From the NCBI GenBank assembly GCA_963789225.1, contig CAWBKD010000002.1, positions 124,001-188,000 of the forward strand: a stretch of DNA of 64,000 nt, given 5' to 3'. The position numbers and the translations under genes are program-made. The notes beneath the pieces are model-generated. The model saw only the letters and a program-made list of their open reading frames with translations, did not search any database and had not been told where the DNA came from. Shown here one piece after another: positions 1 to 7,549 of this stretch (positions are counted from its first letter, which is position 1; the number at the start of each line of letters is the position of its first letter). Origin of the DNA: Palsa-504 sp963789225. GTDB taxonomy: Bacteria; Actinomycetota; Actinomycetes; Streptosporangiales; Streptosporangiaceae.

Positions 1-981
1 CCCGATTCGGGACCTGCCCGTGCCGGAAACGTTATCGTGCGGCCGGAGGCGGTCGGTATCTGCGGCTCGGACTTCCACCTGTTTTCCGGTGACGTCGGCG
101 CGCTTTCCGGACTGCGCGACTTCTATCCGAGGATCCAGGGCCACGAGGTGTCCGCGGTGGTCGAAGATCCCGGTGACAGCCACGGCGCCAGGGCGGGCGA
201 GCGGGTCGCGATCTGGCCGCTGCTCCCGTGCGGCGCCTGCTACCCCTGCCGGATCGGGCGGCCCAACGTGTGCGTGTCATTCCGGCTGGTCGGCGTGCAC
301 CTCGACGGGGGCCTCGCCGAACGGCTCGAGGTGCCTGCCGGCGCGGTGTTCGGCGTCGGTGACCTGGATCCCGACTGCACGACGTTCGTCGAGCCGGCCT
401 CGGTGGTCGTGCACGCCCTGGCGCGCGGACGGCTGCGGGCGGGGGAGCAGGTCGTGGTGTTCGGCGCCGGGCCCATCGGCCTGGCCACGGTGCTTGCCGC
501 GGCGGACGCGGGCGCGCGGGTGCTGTCGATCGATCCCGTCGCCGGTCGCAGGGACCTGGCCAAGCGGCTCGGCGCCGAGCGCGTGGCCTGGGCATCTCCC
601 GCCGAGCTGCTCGAATCGGTCAGGAATTGGACCGGCGGCGAGGGGCCGCCGGTGGTGGTCGAGACCAGCGGCGAACCCAGCGTCCTGCCGCAGGCCATCG
701 AGATGGTCTGCGCAGCCGGCCGGGTCGTGGTGGTCGGCATGTCCTCGGGCACCGCGGCGCTGCGGCCTGGTACGTTCCCGGAGAAGGAAATTGACGTTAT
801 CGGCTCCAGCTGCGCGACCGCCGAGGATTTCCTCAATGCGGTGCGGCTGGTATCGGCCCATAGCGCATCGCTCACCGCGCTCTTCTCGCATCATTTCCCG
901 CTCGAGCGCGCGGCGGAGGCATTCGAATTCGCGATGAAACGGCCACAGGACGCGATTAAGATCGTGGTGACCGTAAATTAA
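1..981 (+). CDS. Zinc-dependent medium-chain dehydrogenase (alcohol/polyol/threonine type), 5' partial
   Basis: NAD(P)-dependent oxidation of an alcohol or polyol is the family role. The frame is open from base 1 and already matches the family there, so the true start lies upstream of the window; the GTG at 37 is internal. Visible marks: catalytic-zinc segment GICGSDFH (Cys at about nt 61), GHEV (nt 139-150), four structural-zinc cysteines in CGACYPCRIGRPNVC (nt 230-274), and the Rossmann motif GAGPIG (nt 463-480). About 25-30 N-terminal residues are missing. It ends 35 bp before an ABC importer operon and may share its transcript. The exact substrate (sorbitol, threonine, butanediol) cannot be told. 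Confidence 0.85.
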   Translation, partial: PDSGPARAGNVIVRPEAVGICGSDFHLFSGDVGALSGLRDFYPRIQGHEVSAVVEDPGDSHGARAGERVAIWPLLPCGACYPCRIGRPNVCVSFRLVGVHLDGGLAERLEVPAGAVFGVGDLDPDCTTFVEPASVVVHALARGRLRAGEQVVVFGAGPIGLATVLAAADAGARVLSIDPVAGRRDLAKRLGAERVAWASPAELLESVRNWTGGEGPPVVVETSGEPSVLPQAIEMVCAAGRVVVVGMSSGTAALRPGTFPEKEIDVIGSSCATAEDFLNAVRLVSAHSASLTALFSHHFPLERAAEAFEFAMKRPQDAIKIVVTVN

Positions 982-1015
982 AGGCACCTGGAAATCACTG
1001 CCCTGAGGGGGAGAG

Positions 1016-2380
1016 ATGAGCAGATATATGCATATGACGTCGGCGCGCATGATGATCGTCCTCGCCGCGGCCGCCCTCGCCGCCGCCGGATGTAGCAGCA
1101 GTAGCAGCAGCTCAAGCAGCTCCAGCAGCACGAGCACCTCGGCGCCCGCGTCGAGCGCGCCGGCCACCACGACGGTGAGCACGTCGCAGTGCGGCACCAA
1201 CCCCGGCGTGATGGCCACCGGCACGCCGATCCCGCTCGGCGTGATCGTCACCAACCAGCCGGGCACGTCGTTCACCGACATATCCAACATGGCGAACGCC
1301 TACTTCACCTGCGTCAACGACAACGGCGGCATCAACGGCCACCCGATCAAGTACTACATCGAGACCGAGCAGACCAACCCGGCGCAGATCGCGGCCGACG
1401 CCAAGCAGCTCGTGGACACCGATCACGTGGTCGGGATCGTCGGCAACACCTCCATCATCGAGTGCTCGGTCGACAGCAGCTACTGGCAGAAGCTCGGCTA
1501 CTACATCATCGACTCGGGGATCGCGCCTGAGTGCTATGGGACGCCGAACAGCGCCGCGGTCAACATGGGGCCGCGGTACAGCTCCGACGGAGCCGTCCAG
1601 TACGCGCTCGCCCAGCACGTCTCCAAGATCGTCTTCGACCAGTCGAACGTGCCGGGTACCGGGTACATCGCCGCGGGGCCGAACGCCCTGGCCAAGGCCG
1701 CGGGCGTGCCGATCGTCCAGCTGACCGAGAACGTGCCGATCTCCGACGCCGACTCGGTGGCGATCAAGGAAGTCGACGACGCGGGCCCGGACGGCGCCGT
1801 GGTGCTCAACTTCACCCCGCCCGAGGCGCTGGTCATCCTGCAGGCGGCGCAGAAGCTCGGCTTGGAGGACCGGGTCAAGCTGTGGGCATGCTCGACGCCA
1901 TGCAACACCGACTTCCTGGCCCAGTCGCTGGGCTCGAAGTGGAACGACAAGCTGTTCGTCAACGCCGAACTGCTCCCGCCCGACGTCACGAACACGCCGA
2001 CGATGAACCTGTACAAGGCCATCTACAAGCAGTACGGCAAGGCGGTCTCCGGCGGCATCGGCAGCTTCAGCCAGATGGGCTTCACCGAGGCCGAGATCGC
2101 GGTGCACGCGCTGGAGTCGATTACCAGCGGGACGTACACCGTAGCCACCGTCAACGCCGCGTTCAAGGCGGTGACGAACTTCAACACCGGGATGCTGTGC
2201 CAGCTGTGGACCTACGGCAGCTACTCCCTGCACATCCCGAACAACGACGACTCCACCGTCACGCCCGACAACGGCAAGATGGTGACGGCCCAGGGCTGCA
2301 CGCAGATCTCGGCGGTTGACCCGCAGATCGCGCAGTACCGGGCCCTCGCCGGCACGGCGGCGATGGCACCGACGTCGTAG
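1016..2380 (+). CDS. ABC transporter substrate-binding lipoprotein, branched-chain amino acid type
   Basis: Extracytoplasmic solute receptor of a LivKHMGF-like importer (periplasmic-binding-protein type I fold). The start has an excellent ribosome binding site (GAGGGGGAGAG). A lipoprotein signal ends in LAAAGC (lipidated Cys26), followed by an unusually long Ser/Thr/Ala tether of about 30 residues that would hold the binding domain off the membrane. The mature part shows the family feature GIVGNTSIIECS (first subdomain) and is 454 aa in all. The permease gene starts 9 bp downstream. The ligand is unknown; this family also binds amides, urea and aromatic compounds, so amino acids should not be assumed. 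Confidence 0.88.
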   Translation: MSRYMHMTSARMMIVLAAAALAAAGCSSSSSSSSSSSSTSTSAPASSAPATTTVSTSQCGTNPGVMATGTPIPLGVIVTNQPGTSFTDISNMANAYFTCVNDNGGINGHPIKYYIETEQTNPAQIAADAKQLVDTDHVVGIVGNTSIIECSVDSSYWQKLGYYIIDSGIAPECYGTPNSAAVNMGPRYSSDGAVQYALAQHVSKIVFDQSNVPGTGYIAAGPNALAKAAGVPIVQLTENVPISDADSVAIKEVDDAGPDGAVVLNFTPPEALVILQAAQKLGLEDRVKLWACSTPCNTDFLAQSLGSKWNDKLFVNAELLPPDVTNTPTMNLYKAIYKQYGKAVSGGIGSFSQMGFTEAEIAVHALESITSGTYTVATVNAAFKAVTNFNTGMLCQLWTYGSYSLHIPNNDDSTVTPDNGKMVTAQGCTQISAVDPQIAQYRALAGTAAMAPTS

Positions 2381-2389
2381 GGTCGGTCT

Positions 2390-3283
2390 ATGCCGCCCTG
2401 GCAGGACTTCGAGCCGTTTATCGTCAGCGGCCTGGCCCTGGGCGGGGTGTATGCCCTGTCCGGGGTCGGGCTGGTCGTGCTCTACCGCGCCACGGGCGTG
2501 CTGTACCTGGCGTTCGGCGCGGTCGGTGCGATGGGCGCGCTGATCGCGTGGTCCCTGATGCAGGCCGGGGCCCCCGGCTGGGTCAGCTGGCTGGTCTGCG
2601 TGGCCTTCGCCGCTGCGGTGACCCTCGCGTACGGGACCGTCTTCGGCCCGGCGCTGGCGGCGCGCGGCCCGCTGATCAAGGCGGTGGCCACCATCGGGCT
2701 GACCCTCGTCCTGTACGGCCTGATGGACCTGCTGTGGACGACCAGCGGCGGGCAGGCCCGCTCGATCACGCTGCCCACCGACAACAGCGGTTTCTCCGTC
2801 GGCCAGGTCCAGGTGAACTGGACGCAGATCATCGCGCTGGCGGCCGGCGTGGTGATCACGGTGGCGACCGGCGCGTTCCTGCGCTACACCAAGCTTGGCA
2901 CGGCCATGCGGGCGATGGCCAACGACCGCGTGATCACCGCGACGCTCGGCGTGCCGGTCCGCCGGGTAGAGGCGGCGGCCTGGCTCGGCTGCGGGGTGCT
3001 CGCCGGCGTGGCCGGGCTGCTCCTGGCCGACCTCGTCGCCCTCGACGCGACGACCCTCACCTTCCTGGTCATCTCGTCGCTGGCCGCGGTGCTGATCGCC
3101 CGGCTGCGCTCGATCGCGCTCGCGTTCGCGGCCGCGATCGCCGTCGGCCTCCTGCACGACCTGCTGACCCCGATCACCTCGCTGACCAACTACCGCGACA
3201 TGACCCCGTTCGTCATCGCCGCCGCGGGCCTGCTGGTGCTGTCGCGGCACCGGGTCATGGCGCAGTCCCGCGAGGAGGCCTGA
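2390..3283 (+). CDS. ABC transporter permease, LivH family
   Basis: Integral membrane subunit of the importer. The 297-aa protein is almost wholly hydrophobic with about eight predicted membrane spans. It carries the LivH-type loop around TKLGTAMRAMANDRVIT (about residues 167-183), the segment that contacts the ATPases. It sits between the binding protein and LivM. Length is normal for LivH (about 290 aa). The start ATG at 2390 follows GGGTCGG, and the stop is one base before the LivM start codon, so translation is probably coupled. Confidence 0.9.
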   Translation: MPPWQDFEPFIVSGLALGGVYALSGVGLVVLYRATGVLYLAFGAVGAMGALIAWSLMQAGAPGWVSWLVCVAFAAAVTLAYGTVFGPALAARGPLIKAVATIGLTLVLYGLMDLLWTTSGGQARSITLPTDNSGFSVGQVQVNWTQIIALAAGVVITVATGAFLRYTKLGTAMRAMANDRVITATLGVPVRRVEAAAWLGCGVLAGVAGLLLADLVALDATTLTFLVISSLAAVLIARLRSIALAFAAAIAVGLLHDLLTPITSLTNYRDMTPFVIAAAGLLVLSRHRVMAQSREEA

Positions 3284-3284
3284 G

Positions 3285-4325
3285 GTGCCCGCCGTGGGGC
3301 GCCCGCAGCTGATCCGGTGGGGCGTCGTCGCGGCCCTGGTCCTGTTCGTGCTGTTCGGGTTCCCCGCGTTCCTGAGCCTGTACTACATCGACGCGATGAC
3401 CCAGGTCGCCATCTACTCGATGGTCACGCTCGCGCTGGGGGTCCTGGTCGGCCGGGTCGGTCTGGTCTCCCTCGGCCAGGTTGCCGTGCTCGCGATCGGC
3501 GCCTGGGTGGCCGCCCGGCTGCTGTTCGCCACCACGCAGCCCTACCCGCTGGTCCTGCTCGAGGCGGGCCTGATCACGATGGTAGCGGGCACCGCGATCG
3601 GGCTGCCCGCGCTCCGGCTGCGCGGCCTGTACCTGGCGCTGATCACGCTGATGCTGGCGGGCGCGATCACGGTGGTGCTCGCCACGGTGAACTTCCCCAA
3701 CGGCGGCCACGGCTTCCTCGGCTACAACGGCGGCCTGATCCACATCCCGCCGATCCGGCGGCCCGGCGTCGCGGCGGGCGACCCGGCCTACTTCCGCTAC
3801 TCGGTGGTGGTGGCGGCGCTGATGTTCCTGCTGGTGCTAGCGCACATCCGGACCCGGCCCGGGCGGGCCTGGGCGGCGATCAGGCAGAGCGAGCCCGCGG
3901 CCCTGGCCGCGGGGATCAACACCTGGCTGTACAAGCTCTGGGCGTTCGCGCTGGCCTCGTTCATCACCGGCGTGGCCGGCGGCGTGCTGGCCGGCGCCGT
4001 CCACTACCTGTACTCGATCGACTTCCCGACGCAGGACTCGATTACGCTGCTGGCCGTGGTGCTGATGGGCGGCGCCTACAGCCTGTGGGGCGCGGTGGTG
4101 GCGGCGCTCCTCTACCAATTCCTCCCGGCCCTGCTCAACAACTGGGGCGTATCCTCCGACTGGCTGATCATCTTGTTTGGCCTCGGCGTCGTGCAGGTGC
4201 TCACCACCGCGCCGGCCGGGCTGGCCGACCAGGTGCCCAGGGACCTGGCCCGCCTCGGCCGCCTCCTCATGCGCCTGCGGCGCCCGCCCGCGCCGACCCT
4301 GCCGTCCGGGGGTGACGCCGGATGA
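3285..4325 (+). CDS. ABC transporter permease, LivM family
   Basis: Second membrane subunit of the importer, 346 aa. It starts with GTG at 3285 right behind the LivH stop, where GAGGAGGCCTGAG acts as ribosome binding site. It has the LivM hallmark GLVSLGQVAVLAIGAW (about residues 61-76) and the cytoplasmic loop TRPGRAWAAIRQSEPAA near residue 190, both conserved in this family. The last four bases overlap the LivG start (ATGA), so dosage of the two is likely coupled. The C-terminal tail of about 25 residues is Arg/Pro-rich. Confidence 0.9.
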   Translation: MPAVGRPQLIRWGVVAALVLFVLFGFPAFLSLYYIDAMTQVAIYSMVTLALGVLVGRVGLVSLGQVAVLAIGAWVAARLLFATTQPYPLVLLEAGLITMVAGTAIGLPALRLRGLYLALITLMLAGAITVVLATVNFPNGGHGFLGYNGGLIHIPPIRRPGVAAGDPAYFRYSVVVAALMFLLVLAHIRTRPGRAWAAIRQSEPAALAAGINTWLYKLWAFALASFITGVAGGVLAGAVHYLYSIDFPTQDSITLLAVVLMGGAYSLWGAVVAALLYQFLPALLNNWGVSSDWLIILFGLGVVQVLTTAPAGLADQVPRDLARLGRLLMRLRRPPAPTLPSGGDAG

Positions 4326-5029
4326 TCGAGGTAACCGGGCTAACCGTCCGCTACGGCGGCGTCACCTCACTCGACGACCTTCACCTGGAATTCGATCAGG
4401 GCACCTGCGGGCTGATCGGGCCGAACGGCGCGGGCAAGACCACGTTCTTCAACGTGCTGAGCGGCTTCGTCAGGCCCGCCGAGGGAACCGTCCGCGCTTT
4501 CGGGGTAGACCTGCTGTCGATGGCCCACTTCCGCCGCGCCCGCTGGGGGGTGCGCCGGACGTTCCAGACCGAGCAGGCGATCGAGGATCTTTCGGTGTTC
4601 GACAACGTCGCGATGGTGCACGAGCACTCCGGGGCGGGCGCCGGGGCGCGCCGCCGCGACGTGCTCGACGCGATCTCGTTCACCGGCCTGGACGCCGACC
4701 CCGGTACCCGGGTACGCACGCTCGGGGCCGGGCAGCGCCGCCTGGTCGAGGTCGCGCGTGCCGTCGTCGGCCGGCCCCGGCTGGTGCTGCTCGACGAGCC
4801 CGCCGCCGGGCTGCCCGACGAGGAGACCCGTCATCTCGGCGAGGTAATCCGGCGCATCCCGGAGCACACCGGGGCGCTGGCGATCCTGGTCGACCACGAC
4901 ATGAGCCTGGTCTCGGCGTGCTGCCAGACCACCGCCGTGCTGGACTTCGGCAAGCTGATCGCCTCGGGCCCGACCGCCGCCGTGCTCCGCGACGACGGCG
5001 TGATCCGCGCCTACCTGGGGGTGGCATGA
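4322..5029 (+). CDS. ABC transporter ATP-binding protein, LivG family
   Basis: Cytoplasmic ATPase that powers the importer. Walker A is GPNGAGKTT (about residues 33-41) and Walker B is LVLLDEPAAGL (about 157-167). The signature loop is degenerate: LGAGQRR replaces the usual LSGGQ. With LivF supplying a canonical signature, the dimer may be asymmetric, with one weakened ATP site; that is an inference. At 235 aa it is about 20 residues shorter than most LivG proteins. Start and stop both overlap neighbours by four bases. Confidence 0.88.
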   Translation: MIEVTGLTVRYGGVTSLDDLHLEFDQGTCGLIGPNGAGKTTFFNVLSGFVRPAEGTVRAFGVDLLSMAHFRRARWGVRRTFQTEQAIEDLSVFDNVAMVHEHSGAGAGARRRDVLDAISFTGLDADPGTRVRTLGAGQRRLVEVARAVVGRPRLVLLDEPAAGLPDEETRHLGEVIRRIPEHTGALAILVDHDMSLVSACCQTTAVLDFGKLIASGPTAAVLRDDGVIRAYLGVA

Positions 5030-5874
5030 GCGCCCTGCTCCTGCGCGACCTCACCGTCGAGCGCGGCGGGCGCCCCGTGGTCAGGGACGTCTCCCTCGAG
5101 ATACCGGCCGGGCAGGTGACCGCCCTGCTCGGACCGAACGGCGCGGGCAAGTCCACCCTGGTGCTCGCCGTCGGCGGCGTGCTGCGCCCCAAGACCGGGT
5201 CCGTGCTCCTCGACAAGGCCGATATCACCGGCCGGCGCCCCGAGCGGATCAGGCAAGCGGGCGTCGCGATCGTGCCCGAAGGCCGTCGGCTGCTCCCCGA
5301 CCTGACCGTCGAGGACAACCTGCGCGTGGCCAGCTACGCCCTGTCCCGCGAGCAGGCGCAGGCCGGCCGTACCCGGGTCCTCGAGCTATTCCCCCAGCTC
5401 GCCCAGCGCCTGACCGCGCTGGCCAGGACCCTGTCCGGCGGCGAGCAGCAGATGGTCGTCCTGGCGCAGGCGCTGATCTCGGAGCCGGCCTACCTGCTCA
5501 TCGACGAGCTGTCCCTGGGCCTGGCGCCCGTCGTGGTCGGCCGCCTGGTCCCGGTGATCGCGGCGGTCGCCGAGTCGGGCACCGGGGTCCTGCTGATCGA
5601 GCAGTTCGCGACCGTGGCGCTGGGCCTGGCCAACCACGCGCACATCATGGAGGGCGGCCGGATCCGCTTCTCTGGCCCTTCCAGCGAGCTCCGCGCGAAC
5701 CCGGACCTGCTCAGGTCGGCCTACCTGCTCCGCGGCAGCACCGCCAGTCCCGGCCCGGCGCCTGCCCCGCCAGGCGCCGCGACCCCCGCCGCTCCCCGTA
5801 ACCCCTTATCCCTGCGCATCGCACGACAGGCCCTGGTCCCGGCGATCGCCGGGACCAGGGCCTGTCGTCTCTAA
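5026..5874 (+). CDS. ABC transporter ATP-binding protein, LivF family, with C-terminal extension
   Basis: Second ATPase of the importer, 282 aa. Walker A GPNGAGKST (about residues 35-43), signature LSGGEQQ (about 135) and Walker B YLLIDELSLGL (about 155) are canonical. The start ATG overlaps the LivG stop. The family usually ends near residue 235, at SAYLLRG here; the following 45 residues are a Pro/Ala-rich tail, and the last 15 are read from one arm and then the other of a 46-bp perfect palindrome (5823-5868). The extension therefore looks like read-through into the operon terminator, not a functional domain. Confidence 0.88.
   Translation: MSALLLRDLTVERGGRPVVRDVSLEIPAGQVTALLGPNGAGKSTLVLAVGGVLRPKTGSVLLDKADITGRRPERIRQAGVAIVPEGRRLLPDLTVEDNLRVASYALSREQAQAGRTRVLELFPQLAQRLTALARTLSGGEQQMVVLAQALISEPAYLLIDELSLGLAPVVVGRLVPVIAAVAESGTGVLLIEQFATVALGLANHAHIMEGGRIRFSGPSSELRANPDLLRSAYLLRGSTASPGPAPAPPGAATPAAPRNPLSLRIARQALVPAIAGTRACRL
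5823..5868. terminator. 46-bp perfect palindrome between convergent genes, probable bidirectional terminator
   Basis: Two 23-bp arms, beginning ACGACAGGCC and ending GGCCTGTCGT, match without a single mismatch or spacer. The site lies in the last codons of the LivF frame and 20 bp from the stop of the convergent secreted-protein gene at 5888. There is no T-run, which is usual for actinobacterial terminators. A transcript in either direction would form a very stable stem. Confidence 0.7.
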
Positions 5875-5887
5875 GCCACCGGTTCTA

Positions 5888-6481
5888 TTACGGGTGCCCG
5901 AAGAAGCAGTTCTGGTTGTAGTTGTGGTTGTGGTTGAAGTTTATCTGGCAGTTCTGGAAGGCCGGCCTGGTCAGTGACCAGGTGCCGCTGGCGTTCTCGG
6001 AGCCCGTCTCGGACCAGGTCCCTGAGACATGCCCCCACCGGTTGATGTTCCCGGTGAACGTCCTCGTTCCCTGCTTGGAGCCGTACCCATAGTTGAACGA
6101 GAAGGTGACGGAGTCCCCGAACACGTTCCCGCGGAGCGACCCCGTGATCGGGACGTACTGATCCGTCAGCGACCCGCGGAGGCAGGTTCCCTGCTGGTTG
6201 AAGTCCACCGCGTAGTCGTAAGTGCTGACCTCGAAGCTGACCCTGAGGGTGTTGGGGCCGTTGAGGTCCCACTGGCCCTGCTGGAACGGGAACTGGTTCT
6301 GGTACTGGTTCGGGTACTGGTTCGGGAACTGGTTCTGGTACTGGCCGCAGAACGGCGAGAACGGCCCCGAAGTGTTCGTAGTGGTGGCCGCGTTGGCCGC
6401 CCCCGCCCCGGTCAGGATCAAGGCCGCCACCGCCGGACCGGCGAGGGCAGCCATGATCGCCGCTTTTGCACTGAATCGCAT
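5888..6481 (-). CDS. Small secreted beta-rich protein, paralogue A
   Basis: Function unknown. I place the start at the ATG at 6481: it has an AGAGGGG ribosome binding site 6 bp upstream and begins a classical signal peptide (MRFSAKAAI, Ala/Leu-rich core, cleavage near GAANA). The longer GTG start at 6541 falls inside a conserved inverted repeat and is unlikely. The mature protein has an Asn/Gln/Phe/Tyr-rich low-complexity stretch (NQFPNQYPNQYQNQF), then alternating Gly/Thr/Ser strands with RGNVFGDSVTF and HVSGTWSE, suggesting a beta-meander or small barrel. It is a clear paralogue of the gene at 6792-7367 (shared GTRTFTGNINRWG-like core). Confidence 0.75.
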   Translation of the reverse strand: MRFSAKAAIMAALAGPAVAALILTGAGAANAATTTNTSGPFSPFCGQYQNQFPNQYPNQYQNQFPFQQGQWDLNGPNTLRVSFEVSTYDYAVDFNQQGTCLRGSLTDQYVPITGSLRGNVFGDSVTFSFNYGYGSKQGTRTFTGNINRWGHVSGTWSETGSENASGTWSLTRPAFQNCQINFNHNHNYNQNCFFGHP

Positions 6482-6660
6482 AGTGTTCCCCTCTGGTATA
6501 GGCCGCCCTCTCGTACCAGACCGTGTGACCCCTGCCGTCACGTACTACGGCGGCTAACCATGCATTCACCTACAAGACGGCTTGATAGGCCTAAAGGTTC
6601 CTAGTGAGCCAGAAGATTGGCAGAAAATCACTATAAGAGACAGAAACAGACAGGAAACGC
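6482..6660 (-). promoter_or_regulatory. Leader/promoter region of secreted paralogue A, duplicated in front of paralogue B
   Basis: This stretch aligns along its length with the region upstream of paralogue B (about 7368-7549). Shared marks read on the minus strand are GAACCTT, a GCCGCCGT block and the GTGAC-N7-GTCAC inverted repeat 44-60 bp before the start codon. Shared blocks such as GGCAGAAA and AGGAAACG lie further out. Conservation in non-coding DNA after duplication suggests promoter and operator function. No convincing -35/-10 pair could be fixed. Confidence 0.5.
6525..6541. promoter_or_regulatory. Inverted repeat GTGAC-N7-GTCAC upstream of secreted paralogue A
   Basis: Perfect 5-bp arms around CCCTGCC, 44 bp upstream of the start codon at 6481. 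The same repeat with one spacer change occurs at the equivalent position before paralogue B (7414-7430). It is a candidate operator or 5'-UTR stem common to both genes. Confidence 0.45.
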
Positions 6661-6716
6661 TCAACCGGGGAACATGTCCGCGGACTGGTAGGCGGGTGTC
6701 CCGCCGAGGACGAGCC
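6661..6716 (-). pseudogene. 3'-end remnant of the amidohydrolase gene (second copy)
   Basis: The minus-strand frame ends LGGTPAYQSADMFPG-stop, matching the intact amidohydrolase end LGGTPVYQATKMWPD-stop (7550-7600). At DNA level GGTGTCCCGCCGAG is shared exactly. Homology ceases a little upstream, so only about 18 codons survive. It sits between the two secreted paralogues just as the intact gene sits before paralogue B, which shows that the duplicated unit was amidohydrolase 3' end + leader + secreted gene. Confidence 0.75.
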
Positions 6717-6791
6717 AGACAGGAACAGCCAGAAAACAGTCAGCCGGGACGCGCCCTGGGTCAGGCCGCGTCCCGGCTGTCGGTCGTGCTA

Positions 6792-7367
6792 CTAGAAGAG
6801 GAAGCAGGCCCGGTTCGGGGCCCACCAGAAGAACTGCTGGCAGGCGTGATGGGCATCCCTGGTCAGATGCCAGGTGCCACTGGCGCCGTCCGACCCGCCG
6901 TCGGACCACGTCCCTGAGACGTCTCCCCACCGGTTGATGTAACCGTTGTAGGTCCTGGTTCCCTGACTGCCACTACTCGGGTACCTGAACGTGAACGTGA
7001 CATGGTTCCCGGACACGGTCCCGTGTAGCGATCCTGAGAACGGGAAGTACGAGTCGTCCAGCGTTCCGCTGAGGCAGCCTCCACGCTGGGTGAAGTCCGC
7101 GGAGTAGTACCACGTCATGGAGCTGCCGTTCTCGTTGACCGCGACGGTGTTGTCCCCGCTGAGGTTCCACTGCTCCCGCTGGTTCCGGAACGGGTTCTGG
7201 TTCTGGAAGAACGGGTTGCAGTTCTGGAAGCCTCCCCAGCTGCTTGTGGTCTGTGCCGTGGTGGTGGTGACGGCTGCGTTAGCCGGCCCCGCCCCCGTGA
7301 GCATCAAGGCCGCGATCGCCGGTCCGGCGAGCGCAGCCGTGATTGCTGCTTTAATACCGAATCGCAT
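6792..7367 (-). CDS. Small secreted beta-rich protein, paralogue B
   Basis: Function unknown. The start ATG at 7367 has an AGAGGGGA ribosome binding site and opens a Sec signal peptide (MRFGIKAAI, cleavage near GPANA). The 191-aa protein shares with paralogue A a GTRTYNGYINRWG-like core, a VSGTW motif, two Cys that could pair, and an Asn/Gln/Phe-rich N-terminal stretch (NQNPFRNQ). The C-termini differ (Trp/Phe-rich here, Asn/His-rich in A), so the copies have diverged in surface-exposed ends. It lies 182 bp downstream of the amidohydrolase on the same strand, with its own leader. Confidence 0.75.
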   Translation of the reverse strand: MRFGIKAAITAALAGPAIAALMLTGAGPANAAVTTTTAQTTSSWGGFQNCNPFFQNQNPFRNQREQWNLSGDNTVAVNENGSSMTWYYSADFTQRGGCLSGTLDDSYFPFSGSLHGTVSGNHVTFTFRYPSSGSQGTRTYNGYINRWGDVSGTWSDGGSDGASGTWHLTRDAHHACQQFFWWAPNRACFLF

Positions 7368-7413
7368 GGAGTTCCCCTCTGGTAAACGCCGCCGTTGCCG
7401 TACTGCGACTCGC

Positions 7414-7430
7414 GTGACCCCTGCGGTCAC
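7414..7430. promoter_or_regulatory. Inverted repeat GTGAC-N7-GTCAC upstream of secreted paralogue B
   Basis: Perfect 5-bp arms around CCCTGCG, 47 bp upstream of the start at 7367. It is the counterpart of the site at 6525-6541. The rest of 7368-7549 holds only the duplicated leader and no gene. Confidence 0.45.
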
Positions 7431-7549
7431 GCACCACGGCGGCTTGCCCTGCGTTCGTCTATGAGACGGGGCAATAGGTCAGAAGGTTCACCGTTTGCGT
7501 TGAAACTGGCAGAAACTGCCTGGAAAGGCCAGAAACATATAGGAAACGG

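Noticed and set aside
1112..3250. A 712-codon minus-strand frame over the ABC transporter
   Set aside because: Arg/His/Asp-rich composition without domains; the plus strand holds the binding protein and LivH with clear motifs and ribosome binding sites.
6582..6917. Plus-strand frame between the secreted genes as a gene
   Set aside because: It crosses the duplicated leader, the amidohydrolase remnant and the 3' end of paralogue B in antisense; no domain or ribosome binding site.
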